Shown one piece after another: positions 1 through 7,709 of a stretch of DNA of 32,582 nucleotides (positions are counted from its first letter, which is position 1; every line of letters starts with the position of its first letter). The DNA comes from a virus. The translations under genes were made by a program, and so were the position numbers. Under the pieces are notes generated by a model. It was not told where the DNA came from and made no database searches. It worked only from the letters and a program-made list of their open reading frames with translations. The DNA lies in the IMG/VR virus record IMGVR_UViG_3300048672_001166, positions 1 through 32,582 of that record, one strand, 5' to 3'.

Positions 1-1607
1 GCCGATAAAAATCCTGTCTGACTACCCAGAATAGATTTTTCAAATCCAACAAACCCTTGCAATAACTTTCCAACGATGGTGCCAAAAGTACCGACATGCT
101 TGCCAAAATCGTCATTAACTTTGTTAGGGTCGATAGGTGCGGCTAACGACGCAGCAGTGGTCGATTGCATCAATGCACCTAATCCGGATGAAGAACCAAG
201 TTCTTTAATCCAGTCGTGCATCAGTTCAAATGGCACAGAACCCATTTGGTTATACTGATCCATTCGTTGCTGAATGTTGCCGAGCAAGCCTTGCAGTTCA
301 ATATCACCAGTTGAACCACGTTTTCCTTGACCCATCACATACAATTGCGCGGCGCGTTCAGCTTCATTTTGCATACCAAGCATCGCACCCATTTGTCTCA
401 ATTGCTGCATCCCTTCAAAACGATCTTTGAACGAAGATGCTTTTTGAGCAATCATCGCATCAGTTAGTTTGTCGGCAGCAGCGGTGTTAATGTTCAGTGC
501 GCGATTATGTATTTGCAACTGCATCAAGTCGTTAAATCTGGCTTGTCGTTCAGCAGGAGCAAGACCATTCAACGCTGATTGCACAGCTTCATTTTCCGCA
601 ATTCTATCTGCCAGCCGGGCAAATTCTTGAGCAGAGATTAACGTCTGTTTATGTAGTTTAGCAAACCCACCTACTTGCTGTGAAACAGCTTTCCCAATAT
701 CCTGCATTGGTGTGCCAATTTGAGCAAACAGATTTGTAAAAGATGCTCGGAAATGTGCCGATTCTTCCCCAAATACTCCAAGGGTTGCTAACTGCGCGGT
801 TGATTGTGAGATAGTTTTATCAAACTCTGCAAATGACCCACTTCTCGCCACTGCACTCATCGAGTTGTTAATGAGGCCCAAGTATTCACTGAACGACATA
901 CCATTTTTGAAGGCGTCCATGTACATCTCGCCGACAGATGACATACTTCCCGCGCCGACACGTGCCAATTCAAAATAATCAGCAGTCACGTTCTTGATAA
1001 CTTTCAACGTCGCTTCAATAACGTTTTCAAACCGCAGGAACGTTTTTTTCATCACCCCTGTTCCGTTAAACAGGGTGTAATTGAAATTGTTGATTGCATT
1101 CCACCACGGTTGTTTAGTGGGTGTGGCAGGTTGTGCCGGTGTGATGGCGGGAGGGGTGACAGGGGGCGTTACAGGGGCTGTAGCCGCGTTTTGGGTCAAC
1201 GGAATGGTAACGGGTTGAACCGGAGGCGTAGTCGGCGCAGCGGGCTGATTAGAGGCTTGCGCGGGGGGTGCTGCTGTTGCCTGTTGATTCAGGTTCGGCT
1301 GAACAGTGTTGATGGACTTTATCAGGCGGTTGACCGCATGGTCTAATTTCCCTAAGCCAGCCGTTGAGCTGGATACTTGCTTGCGCAAATTGGCAAAAGA
1401 CTGCGTGAGCCGGCCGGTTGATTTGTTCAGTTCGGATTGTAAATTTAAGCTGGCCTTGAAAAGCTTCTCTTGTTTCTTTTTATCATTTTCTTGGCGCACT
1501 TCATTACCAGTACGCATCTTCGGGCCGTTATACATATGAGATGCTTTTTTGAGCACATCTTCAATCCGTCCTAACGCCTTGATAATTTCTGTGTTTGCAT
1601 CGGCCAT
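1..1607 (-). CDS. Tail tape-measure-like protein (partial, 3' end outside window)
   Basis: The reading frame starts at the ATG at 1605-1607 and stays open for 535 codons to the window edge, so only the N-terminal part is visible. Residues 1-100 are charged and helical (coiled-coil-like). About residues 103-170 form a long Pro/Ala/Thr/Gln-rich linker. After it comes an alanine- and glutamine-rich helical region with Gly/Ser breaks, typical of tail tape-measure proteins. The neighbour across a 51-bp gap is a gp26-type hub assembly gene, which supports a tail-core role (T4 gp29 equivalent). It lies on the strand opposite to that gene and has its own GGTAAATA promoter. I see no transmembrane segment in the visible part. 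Another large helical virion protein remains possible, because no tape-measure signature motif can be proven by eye. Confidence 0.6.
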   Translation of the reverse strand, partial: MADANTEIIKALGRIEDVLKKASHMYNGPKMRTGNEVRQENDKKKQEKLFKASLNLQSELNKSTGRLTQSFANLRKQVSSSTAGLGKLDHAVNRLIKSINTVQPNLNQQATAAPPAQASNQPAAPTTPPVQPVTIPLTQNAATAPVTPPVTPPAITPAQPATPTKQPWWNAINNFNYTLFNGTGVMKKTFLRFENVIEATLKVIKNVTADYFELARVGAGSMSSVGEMYMDAFKNGMSFSEYLGLINNSMSAVARSGSFAEFDKTISQSTAQLATLGVFGEESAHFRASFTNLFAQIGTPMQDIGKAVSQQVGGFAKLHKQTLISAQEFARLADRIAENEAVQSALNGLAPAERQARFNDLMQLQIHNRALNINTAAADKLTDAMIAQKASSFKDRFEGMQQLRQMGAMLGMQNEAERAAQLYVMGQGKRGSTGDIELQGLLGNIQQRMDQYNQMGSVPFELMHDWIKELGSSSGLGALMQSTTAASLAAPIDPNKVNDDFGKHVGTFGTIVGKLLQGFVGFEKSILGSQTGFLS

Positions 1608-1623
1608 ATGACAATTCTCAACT

Positions 1624-1631
1624 GGTAAATA
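1624..1631 (+). promoter_or_regulatory. T4-type late promoter octamer (GGTAAATA), rightward
   Basis: GGTAAATA resembles the T4 late consensus TATAAATA read by gp55-RNA polymerase. It ends 27 nt before the gp26-like ATG at 1659, so transcription would begin near 1637. The same octamer precedes other plus-strand late genes here. Confidence 0.6.
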
Positions 1632-1642
1632 ATCTCAAACCG

Positions 1643-1650
1643 TATTTACC
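1643..1650 (-). promoter_or_regulatory. T4-type late promoter octamer (GGTAAATA), leftward
   Basis: Read on the minus strand this is GGTAAATA, identical to the rightward octamer 11 bp away. It points at the tape-measure-like gene starting at 1607, with an expected start near 1637. The two octamers form a perfect 8-bp inverted repeat. Confidence 0.6.
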
Positions 1651-1658
1651 AATCCTGT

Positions 1659-2435
1659 ATGTCAAATCCGCTTATTGCTAATCTCAAACTTCCTGGCCGC
1701 ACTTTCCAACTTCCGTCAAAAGGTCTGCTTTACAGCGCGGACATGTTTTCTGAAGAAGTGAAAAATGGTGAGGTTCACATTCACCCGCTTTCATCAATTA
1801 CTGAAATTTCGCTAAAGAACCCTGACCTATTACTTTCCGGGCAAGCTGTTCTTGATGTTGTTCGTGAATGTATTCCGGCCATCAAACGTCCGTTAGAACT
1901 ATATTCGCGGGATGTCGATGCCATCATGTTTTTCCTCCGAATTGCCACCTATGGTGACCAGTATTCGATTGAAGTAACACATGATTGCGAAAATGCGAAA
2001 AAGCATGGGTATGTTGCCAACGTCGAATCTATCGTCAATCAGATGAAAATGCTCGACATTGAAACAGTTAAAGCCAATCATGAAGTGTTAGTTGGTGGGC
2101 AATTGGTCAAAACCCGTCCATTACTGTTTAGAGATTTACTCGGCATCTTTGAGATGAACATCGGTAAAAAGGAATTCAGTAACGAAGATTTGAAGAATCT
2201 TGCCGCTCAAAACTTGATGAGTATGATTGATTCAGTTGACGGTATTACTGACCGAGAGCAAATCAGGGAATGGGCGTTGTTACTGCCATCCCGGCTGGTT
2301 AAGAAGATTACCGACTCGGCTCAATTACTGAATGATTGGGGGCCGGAGCAAGTGGTAGAAATCAAATGCAAAGACTGTGGTGAAACGATGCGAGTTGAAT
2401 TACCAGTCAATCCAATCAATTTTTTCACCGATTGA
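1659..2435 (+). CDS. 26: Baseplate hub assembly protein, gp26-like
   Basis: 258 residues (T4 gp26 is about 208). The N terminus carries LPSKGLLY, comparable to the start of T4 gp26-family proteins (LPT/SxGxxY). The C terminus has a short zinc-ribbon half, CKDC, followed by the PxNPxNFF-type ending seen in gp26 homologues of T4-like phages. An earlier Cys lies in the DCENAKKHGY segment, which could complete a metal site. The family helps assemble the central hub of the baseplate. It is translated from a GGTAAATA late promoter and overlaps the next gene by 4 nt (ATGA). Confidence in the family is good; the exact role (chaperone or structural hub part) is taken from T4. Confidence 0.8.
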   Translation: MSNPLIANLKLPGRTFQLPSKGLLYSADMFSEEVKNGEVHIHPLSSITEISLKNPDLLLSGQAVLDVVRECIPAIKRPLELYSRDVDAIMFFLRIATYGDQYSIEVTHDCENAKKHGYVANVESIVNQMKMLDIETVKANHEVLVGGQLVKTRPLLFRDLLGIFEMNIGKKEFSNEDLKNLAAQNLMSMIDSVDGITDREQIREWALLLPSRLVKKITDSAQLLNDWGPEQVVEIKCKDCGETMRVELPVNPINFFTD

Positions 2436-2656
2436 TTCTATCAGGGGATAGCGATAGAATCAAAAAGCTTATCGACCAACTGGCCTTTGAAACAAAAATG
2501 ATTTTGAAGAATGCCTATGAGCTAGCTTATTGGTCGAAAGGTGCGGCAGACTATTCCAGCATTCTGCACATGAGTCCCGTTGAACGGGAAATGGTCGCAG
2601 AATTTATTGAGGAACGCATGAAAGCGATGAAAGGGAATCCTTTCATGATGATGTAA
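2432..2656 (+). CDS. Small protein coupled to gp26; possible tail assembly partner
   Basis: 74 residues, starting inside the stop of the gp26-like gene (ATGA overlap), so it is translationally coupled. It is charged and helical, with a Trp-containing middle and the segment MSPVEREMVAEFIEERM, and ends in a Met-rich tail. Small proteins of this kind follow hub or tape-measure chaperone genes in several contractile phages. I do not recognise the family itself. A strong bidirectional terminator follows directly, so the two genes form a closed bicistronic unit. The role is inferred from position only. Confidence 0.65.
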   Translation: MILSGDSDRIKKLIDQLAFETKMILKNAYELAYWSKGAADYSSILHMSPVEREMVAEFIEERMKAMKGNPFMMM

Positions 2657-2684
2657 AAAAAGCCGGGCAATGCCCGGCTTTTTT
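2655..2684. terminator. Rho-independent terminator, bidirectional
   Basis: Perfect 8-bp stem AGCCGGGC / GCCCGGCT with a 3-nt loop, flanked by an A-run on the left and a T-run on the right. It serves the plus-strand gp26 unit and can also stop the minus-strand gene ending at 2692. An identical hairpin occurs at 22664-22690. Confidence 0.92.
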
Positions 2685-2691
2685 GTGACGA

Positions 2692-3021
2692 TTACCGTCG
2701 GTTATTTCGACCGTGATAACACAGCCAAATATATTCGGTTAGTTCTGTCAGTGATTTGTTGGCAGACGATTTAGTCGAACCGTTAAATGGCATCTCAATT
2801 TTATCCAGCCCTTCCTGAATGGCGGTGAGATGTGTCCGGATGGATGAAGCAGAAAATGCAACAGATGCGCCCGGTGCTGCTGATTCATCCGGCTTCAAAT
2901 CGGAAATAACCATGTCAAGCAGTTCATTGATGTTGCACATTTCGTTATTGGCAATACCGCTGGCAGTGACCATCCGCTTGACCATTTCAAGCGTGGAGAC
3001 GAGTTGGTTTGTGTTCATCAT
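2692..3021 (-). CDS. Hypothetical protein
   Basis: 109 residues, not recognised. The N-terminal half is helical with paired Asn/Met residues, the middle is Ala/Ser-rich, and the C terminus ends basic (RNNRR). There is no signal peptide or membrane segment. The start overlaps the stop of the 255-residue gene upstream by 4 nt (ATGA), so they are co-translated as the last genes of a leftward accessory operon. The terminator at 2655-2684 ends the unit. A double ATG at the start leaves the first residue uncertain by one codon. Confidence 0.7.
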   Translation of the reverse strand: MMNTNQLVSTLEMVKRMVTASGIANNEMCNINELLDMVISDLKPDESAAPGASVAFSASSIRTHLTAIQEGLDKIEMPFNGSTKSSANKSLTELTEYIWLCYHGRNNRR

Positions 3022-3785
3022 TCAATCCTTTCAATGTCAGTAAAATCGTTTGGAACATTTCCAAAATGCTTCTGGTACATAGGTGAAGTAGCGAACCGCT
3101 TAAAGGCAGTTTCAGCATCTTCACCAAATTCTACATCAAAACCACACGCAACTAGGCCACCTTTCCAATTTCCTTTTCCTCGGCCAACATCTTTCTCAAA
3201 TTCCATCTCCATACGGACGCGGACAAAAGGTGCTTTAAGGAATTTAACCCACTTGAACAGCCCAGAACCATACTCCCACACCATCTTATTGAAATAGACC
3301 GAAACAGTATTTTCCACGCCGTCAAAGTCTTTGAACCGAAACTTGGCCCGAGAAACAGTATTTCGAGCAGCCTCAATGCCATTAAAGTTAATGCGCCCAC
3401 CATCATCGTGGACGGATTGATGGAATGTCCAATCAGCATTGTAATACTCATCAACCACCCGCCGAGTTTGTCGCCAAGGGATGCTAAAAATCTTAACGGC
3501 GCGGTTCGTCATATTTGTATCTTCACTTTGAAGGCCATAGTAAATGAAAAACACATCATCAGACGTGCAAAAACCATATTCTCGGCTCACGTATTCAGTA
3601 ACCATCGCCCCAGGATTTGCATAGCTCGGCCGAACAAATTCACCCGGCTTTAGCCATTTGTTACCCAGGGTGATACGATATTGCCGGCCAGGAATCCAAA
3701 AGAGAATACGGTTCTCCCCGTTTTCACTTACAGTGTACTGGAGCCGAGTCCCGTAATTCGGCCTTGTATCTTTTTCAATTTTCAT
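3018..3785 (-). CDS. Hypothetical protein
   Basis: 255 residues, not recognised. It is rich in aromatic residues and beta-strand-like alternation (for example YRITLG, FVRVRMEMEF), and looks like a soluble mixed alpha/beta protein. There is a Gly/Lys-rich loop (GRGKGNWKGG) near residue 205. No catalytic motif is evident. It overlaps the downstream 109-residue gene by 4 nt (ATGA) and the upstream interrupted gene also by 4 nt (3782-3785), indicating a tightly coupled operon. Confidence 0.75.
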   Translation of the reverse strand: MKIEKDTRPNYGTRLQYTVSENGENRILFWIPGRQYRITLGNKWLKPGEFVRPSYANPGAMVTEYVSREYGFCTSDDVFFIYYGLQSEDTNMTNRAVKIFSIPWRQTRRVVDEYYNADWTFHQSVHDDGGRINFNGIEAARNTVSRAKFRFKDFDGVENTVSVYFNKMVWEYGSGLFKWVKFLKAPFVRVRMEMEFEKDVGRGKGNWKGGLVACGFDVEFGEDAETAFKRFATSPMYQKHFGNVPNDFTDIERIE

Positions 3786-4067
3786 AGGTAAGCTCCATAA
3801 CGGACAGTTGTGGGAAATTCAATAACAACCCATGGGCCTTCTTTTCGCAAAGTGTCCACAAGTTTTTTCATTAGCTTCATGAATGGCATCGCATCATCTG
3901 TGCTGCAGATGCTAACATCCCATGAGGACAGATTATTCGCTAGCGAGCACTGAAACACACACTTCACTGAAATCACATTCGGACACAAGGTGTTTGATGT
4001 TAATAGTTCTGCCCAAAACAGGGGGCAAGAAAGTAACCGCGCCGTTTGTTTCTTGCCAGATGGACAT
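3782..4067 (-). CDS. Hypothetical protein, reading frame interrupted by a +1 shift
   Basis: An ATG at 4067 with a good ribosome site (GAAGGAACAGAA) opens a 44-codon frame that stops at TAA 3935-3933. The following sequence is protein-like in the +1 frame to the TGA at 3782, which overlaps the next gene by ATGA. That +1 frame has no ATG start upstream of its first natural-looking part; its only early start is a TTG at 3988. Joining the frames at the stop gives about 94 residues, with strand-like SEVCVSVLAS running into SSWDVSICST and then a helix. The product is unknown. Either this is a single-base insertion, a recoding site, or two separate tiny genes, the second starting at an internal ATG. 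Confidence 0.5.
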
Positions 4068-4081
4068 TTCTGTTCCTTCAG

Positions 4082-4201
4082 TTAAAGGGTGTGCAGACTT
4101 ATTATCTGCCCAACATGCACCGGATCTTGCGAGTCCAAAAATACCTCAATAATTTGTCCAGGGGTATAGACATAAATTTGCATACAGTTTTGTTCACCCA
4201 T
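4082..4201 (-). CDS. Small hypothetical protein
   Basis: 39 residues from an ATG at 4201 with GGAG about 8 nt upstream, ending at TAA 4084-4082. The sequence starts MGEQNCMQIYVY and has strand-like alternation (IIEVFLD). It lies 14 nt upstream of the next start, within the same leftward operon. No function is recognised. The ribosome site and tight spacing are the support; its short length keeps the call moderate. Confidence 0.5.
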   Translation of the reverse strand: MGEQNCMQIYVYTPGQIIEVFLDSQDPVHVGQIISLHTL

Positions 4202-4231
4202 TCTGCATCTCCATTTGAAAGGCTTTAGTAA

Positions 4232-4516
4232 TTAACGCGATTGAGAAATGAACACATCAAGCTGATTGTAAACTTCCTGAAAAATTTGAGAACGAATTTT
4301 GTAGTATTCAGCTTCGCTTTCATCGTAATGCTCGAACCTATTGTCTTTAACAATCTGCGCCGCTGATTGTTGTTCCCGAAACAGATAATCAGCCAGCTTG
4401 AAAAGAGCTGCGCTATTTCCCATTTGAGATTTTTCAATTCGTTGTTCGATCGCCACCTTCTCTTTGAGAGAGGCAACAATTCGTTCGAGTTCGTCAATCA
4501 TCTGTAGTTGGTTCAT
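4232..4516 (-). CDS. Hypothetical helical protein
   Basis: 94 residues, mostly helical and charged, with a coiled-coil-like N-terminal third (IDELERIVASLKEKVAIEQRIEK) and no membrane segment. The start ATG at 4516 is preceded by GGAGAGAA, a good ribosome site. It lies in the leftward accessory operon. Not recognised. Confidence 0.7.
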   Translation of the reverse strand: MNQLQMIDELERIVASLKEKVAIEQRIEKSQMGNSAALFKLADYLFREQQSAAQIVKDNRFEHYDESEAEYYKIRSQIFQEVYNQLDVFISQSR

Positions 4517-4583
4517 ATTTTCTCTCCAAGTTCGGTGGCGATGAAAAAATTCTAACGGAGCATTCCTGCACCGCCAAGCACTG

Positions 4584-4961
4584 TTACATCAGGGTGATTG
4601 ATTCGATGTTTGCTGCAATTGATACATTATAGGAGGGCTGGCGTACAGTTAGAAATGTCGGGTTAGTAATCGTTTTGATTTCACGACCACCTTTTTTAAC
4701 TCCAGAGACATACGCAAAATTATCGACCGGGTTGTAAAAAGAAGTCATTACCACATCAGTAATTTTCAAATCCATTGTCACTTCCCTGGCAAGACCTGTA
4801 TCATTCAGCGCCGGGTATCCATGAAATTCTACAACCGGGTATTCCAAAACGAAATGAAATCGGCACAGTGTTCCAACGCTGGGCATGATTTGGGTATCGT
4901 CATCAACGGTGATGACAAACTTTTCGCCCTTGTCAGTAGTGACGTTAATTTCATATTCCAT
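4584..4961 (-). CDS. Hypothetical beta-rich protein
   Basis: 125 residues with many alternating hydrophobic stretches (YEINVTTDKGEKFVITVDDD), suggesting a beta-sandwich or barrel. No signal peptide or catalytic motif. The start has GGAGAG upstream. It is the first gene after the terminator at 5003-5030, so it needs its own promoter in 4962-5002, where an A/T-rich TATACT-like stretch is visible on the minus strand but not convincing. Not recognised. Confidence 0.7.
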   Translation of the reverse strand: MEYEINVTTDKGEKFVITVDDDTQIMPSVGTLCRFHFVLEYPVVEFHGYPALNDTGLAREVTMDLKITDVVMTSFYNPVDNFAYVSGVKKGGREIKTITNPTFLTVRQPSYNVSIAANIESITLM

Positions 4962-5002
4962 GAATGCTCTCCGGTTCGTTTAGGATATAAGAAGTATAAA
5001 CG

Positions 5003-5030
5003 AAAAATGCAGCCAACAGGCTGCATTTTT
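5003..5030 (-). terminator. Rho-independent terminator
   Basis: Perfect inverted repeat AAAAATGCAGCC / GGCTGCATTTTT around a 4-nt loop. It lies 17 bp after the stop of the Tim44-like gene on the minus strand and ends in a T-run in that direction. Confidence 0.9.
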
Positions 5031-5047
5031 CTAATATGTTACAAATG

Positions 5048-6007
5048 TTACACTTGCTCGATACCGGACAGCACCCAATGACTGTTCGTGAAAGTGAGAT
5101 GCCACACTTCATTGATAGGGATGTTATCGATGTTATCAGTCCCTACGTAATGAATGGACATTTCATTTCCATGCTGTTCAACCACTTGATACGTGAGAGC
5201 GACATTCGGCTTGCTGGCCGTTTGCGGAAAATTCATCTTTAGCATTTCAAACATGTCAGCGTCTGTTAGGCGGGCCAGCGCATTTTCATCCTTTGCGAGA
5301 AATGCGGTGGTAGTTGCCATATAGAATTGCAGCGGGCTACCCAGAGGATAAATCGATTCTTCTTGCTGCATATGAGTATAGGTTCCAAGTTTGTTAATGA
5401 CCTTTTGCCGATTGCGCCAAACGGTGTAAAGAACGTAGCCAATAGCGGCGAACACTGCGAGGAAGAACAGCCAGCCGAGAAATGACCATGTTGCAGACCA
5501 GCCCGAGAATGATTGGGTAGGTTGATAAACAGGTTGCTGATAAAACGGCTGACCCATTTGCGGTTGTGGGATGGCCGGCTGCTGCATCATCGGCTGTCCA
5601 ATCGGTGCGCCGCTCGGAACGTTGTTAATAACGGTGGTCGGCTGTTGAGGATGATTTGAATTTGCGAGGACAGAACCGGCAACGGCACCAACGACCAATC
5701 CTCCAACGGCCCCTGCAGCGGCAGCTTGGTTGGCAGTCAGACCGCGATTTTGCGGATAGTAACCGTTACCACGATAATCGGACGGACGATACTGGTAGTT
5801 GGCTGTGGGCGCAGGTTGCGTGTAAACTGGCTGCGGTGCTTGTTGAACTTGTTGAGGCGCCGGACTGGTTCGTGCAGTTGTTACTGCAGCCGGCCGTGAC
5901 ACCCCGAAACTACGGGCGGGTGCCGGCGAACCTCCGGAACGTGAAATAGTGGCTGCTTGCGCGACCAGTGACAGCAGCAGAGCAGAAATGACAATGATTC
6001 GCTTCAT
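5048..6007 (-). CDS. Tim44-like membrane protein with signal peptide
   Basis: 319 residues. Residues 1-19 form a signal peptide (MKR, hydrophobic core, AQAA). About 20-90 and 120-165 are Pro/Gln/Tyr-rich, low-complexity linkers. Residues about 90-115 are an Ala/Gly-rich glycine-zipper segment, and about 170-195 a second strongly hydrophobic membrane span (FLGWLFFLAVFAAIGYVLYTV) followed by positive charges. The C-terminal ~110 residues look like the compact Tim44-like/NTF2-fold domain found in bacterial membrane proteins of this layout. The product should sit in the host inner membrane with one soluble domain. It reads like a gene taken from a host. The Tim44 assignment is by layout and pattern, not alignment. 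Confidence 0.6.
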   Translation of the reverse strand: MKRIIVISALLLSLVAQAATISRSGGSPAPARSFGVSRPAAVTTARTSPAPQQVQQAPQPVYTQPAPTANYQYRPSDYRGNGYYPQNRGLTANQAAAAGAVGGLVVGAVAGSVLANSNHPQQPTTVINNVPSGAPIGQPMMQQPAIPQPQMGQPFYQQPVYQPTQSFSGWSATWSFLGWLFFLAVFAAIGYVLYTVWRNRQKVINKLGTYTHMQQEESIYPLGSPLQFYMATTTAFLAKDENALARLTDADMFEMLKMNFPQTASKPNVALTYQVVEQHGNEMSIHYVGTDNIDNIPINEVWHLTFTNSHWVLSGIEQV

Positions 6008-6025
6008 GATTACCTTTCAATGGCG

Positions 6026-6244
6026 TTAAATTCGTTCAACACGGTATTGAGTCGTGTCTTCCAGATTGATTTGAGAAAGACCTTCAAAACCAATTCCACC
6101 CGATTGTAATGCCTTTTTGACTTTTTGTATAGCCTGTTTTTCAGAAGTGGCGCCGATGTACATCGAAAATCCAGTACCGATTAGCGACACTTCAAAAGAC
6201 TTGATGGGTCGAGTGAACCATGAGAAAGGGTTAAACAAATTCAT
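6026..6244 (-). CDS. Small hypothetical protein
   Basis: 72 residues. The N terminus is hydrophobic and aromatic (NLFNPFSWF), followed by an alpha/beta-like segment ending ATSEKQAIQKVKKALQSGG. Such short strand-helix folds occur in many phage accessory proteins. It overlaps the upstream two-span membrane protein by 14 nt and precedes the Tim44-like gene by 18 nt, so these three probably form one membrane-associated transcription unit. Function unknown. Confidence 0.65.
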   Translation of the reverse strand: MNLFNPFSWFTRPIKSFEVSLIGTGFSMYIGATSEKQAIQKVKKALQSGGIGFEGLSQINLEDTTQYRVERI

Positions 6245-6452
6245 TTTGCTCCTTTGTGAAATCGTAAAGATAAGTTACCAACGCGACTACATTATAAATC
6301 GCGTAGACAAAATTTGCAACAGGGATGATGGTTGCGGCGACCGGGTGCTCATGCTCTGGAAGCCATCCGCGTTGCGGCAGATTATCCCGAAGAAAGGTTA
6401 CAAAGACGCAAATCCAAAAAGATACAAACCAGATGAGAGTGAATTCAAACAT
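6231..6452 (-). CDS. Small two-span membrane protein
   Basis: 73 residues with two hydrophobic segments (about 3-20 and 42-63) separated by a polar loop containing Arg, Pro and His residues. It is a probable inner-membrane protein. It overlaps the next gene by 14 nt, suggesting translational coupling. There is no holin signature beyond the two spans, and no endolysin gene is nearby, so a holin role is not claimed. Confidence 0.65.
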   Translation of the reverse strand: MFEFTLIWFVSFWICVFVTFLRDNLPQRGWLPEHEHPVAATIIPVANFVYAIYNVVALVTYLYDFTKEQNEFV

Positions 6453-6462
6453 GATTTACCTT

Positions 6463-6954
6463 TCAATCGTTTTTGACACAAAAGTCGTGCATGGCCTTCA
6501 TCAGCCGGGAGATAGCATTAGACGACAGCCCTTTGGCCGCCAGAAGGTCTGAAAACAGTTCTTCAACTTCTGCCAAGGTTGATGTCCGTTCCTCTGCCAG
6601 AGCTGCATTATATGCGGTTTCATTCATCATGTAAACCGTCTCTTTGCCAAAGTTACTCAGGGTGCGTGAGCTTCCGAGGCCATTGGCACAGTCACTAACG
6701 TCTTGTTCCAGTCGTGATACAGCTCCGCGAATCTCACAACAACTCGGAGGAATGCATAGGTATTGCTTATGAAACCGGCCTGTGGAGGTTTGTTTAACGC
6801 TACTGCACAGAAGTTGATTATTTTTCGATTCACCTTCAACAAACCACATCGTTCCAAGATACGGCCATAGATGCCGGTGTCGCACGCCACTTTTCGCAGT
6901 GGTGTTGACAAGCTGCACCCTTCGGCCAGCATATTTCATTTCGATTGGGGTCAT
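6463..6954 (-). CDS. Hypothetical protein
   Basis: 163 residues. The N-terminal half is Cys-rich (about five Cys between residues 50 and 90, including a CC pair) and basic. The C-terminal half is helical (AALAEERTSTLAEVEELFSDLL). The mix suggests a small beta domain, possibly metal-binding, joined to a helical tail. It overlaps the upstream GNAT-like gene by 4 nt (ATGA). Not recognised. Confidence 0.6.
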   Translation of the reverse strand: MTPIEMKYAGRRVQLVNTTAKSGVRHRHLWPYLGTMWFVEGESKNNQLLCSSVKQTSTGRFHKQYLCIPPSCCEIRGAVSRLEQDVSDCANGLGSSRTLSNFGKETVYMMNETAYNAALAEERTSTLAEVEELFSDLLAAKGLSSNAISRLMKAMHDFCVKND

Positions 6955-7349
6955 TCGGATTCTCCGTTAAGTTTGTCATCCAGATTTTGCCAGAACTTTC
7001 TACTTCCGTCAATACCTGTACTCCAGTACATCTTTCCTGCAGGATTTCTGTTACGTTGCATACGTTGTGCAGCATCAACTGCAATCGTGCCATAGCCTCG
7101 GCGGCGCTCAGATTTCCGGCAGAACGCCTGCAGCGCAATTAGGCGGCCTTGAAACGTGTCATACGCAACTGCCACCGCGACAGGTTTGTCATCTTCGTAA
7201 GTGAGCGCAACCGTCCCTTTTAGAGTCCCTTTACGGAGTTGCTTCAACCGGTCGCTCAAATCCCATCCGGACACATAGAGCCGAGACTTCAGCGCAATGT
7301 CGGCACCTTGCTTGACCAACTCACCGGGGAACACTTTCACTTTACGCAT
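6951..7349 (-). CDS. GNAT-like acetyltransferase domain protein
   Basis: About 132 residues from the ATG at 7349, preceded by AGGAGA; a TTG one codon upstream is the only other start. It has the order of a small GNAT fold: a strand pair (GTVALTYEDDKPVAVAVAY), then FCRKSERRRGYGTIAVDAA, where RRRGYGT fits the acetyl-CoA-binding (Q/R)xxGxG/A loop at the start of the helix. This predicts N-acetyl transfer from acetyl-CoA to an unknown amine. It is the first gene of the leftward operon, downstream of the sigma-70-like promoter at 7382-7410 and of the two SP6-like repeats. It is not obviously related to the two larger GNAT proteins at 10034 and 15322. Confidence 0.6.
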   Translation of the reverse strand: MRKVKVFPGELVKQGADIALKSRLYVSGWDLSDRLKQLRKGTLKGTVALTYEDDKPVAVAVAYDTFQGRLIALQAFCRKSERRRGYGTIAVDAAQRMQRNRNPAGKMYWSTGIDGSRKFWQNLDDKLNGESE

Positions 7350-7381
7350 CAAACATCTCCTGAAAAAATGGCATGGAAAGC

Positions 7382-7410
7382 ATTGTGCATCAGGTTCCGG
7401 CCGGCGTCAA
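7382..7410 (-). promoter_or_regulatory. Sigma-70-like promoter for the leftward operon
   Basis: On the minus strand: TTGACG, 17-bp spacer, CACAAT, ending 33 nt before the GNAT-like ATG at 7349. The same -10 (CACAAT) and spacing occur at 14397-14425. Confidence 0.6.
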
Positions 7411-7538
7411 GCACATTCATGCATCCTCTCGAAACGGCTTAAAACGGCCTGTAGGCGCGTTTCAACGCAAGTTGATGTGATGGTATGTCCAACAGGTAAA
7501 AACGGCTGTAAAGCCCGTTAAACGCGTTCTAGGCCCAT

Positions 7539-7566
7539 TTCCTTATTTGTCACCTAAAGGTATTTC
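7539..7566 (-). repeat. 28-bp direct repeat, copy 1, with SP6-promoter-like core
   Basis: Identical to 7710-7737. On the minus strand it contains TTTAGGTGACA (7558-7548), the same 11 bases as the recognition part of the SP6 RNA polymerase promoter, then five bases and GGAA. The G falls exactly where SP6 starts transcription. It points left toward the operon starting at 7349, giving a leader of about 193 nt. Confidence 0.75.
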
Positions 7567-7709
7567 TCAAATGAGTGGAAAGCCGGTAGGTCAGTCGGTT
7601 GGTTCCGTTCAGAGAAATGTTTAGGTTGGTTCGTTTAGTTGGTTTAACTTTCAGTTCTGCTTCTCTTTTTTTAAGTTCTGTTAACGTCGTTTAAGCAATT
7701 CCAAGTCCG

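Noticed and set aside
1110-1539. Plus-strand frames rich in Arg/Gly/Cys opposite the tape-measure gene
   Set aside because: They are complements of the Pro/Ala/Thr-rich linker; the minus frame is open for 535 codons.
5037-5053. Plus-strand TGTTACAAATGTTACAC as a member of the TGTTACAAT promoter set
   Set aside because: The -10 match is imperfect and no plus-strand gene follows.
6231-6452. Holin
   Set aside because: Two membrane spans alone are not enough and no endolysin or spanin gene is adjacent.
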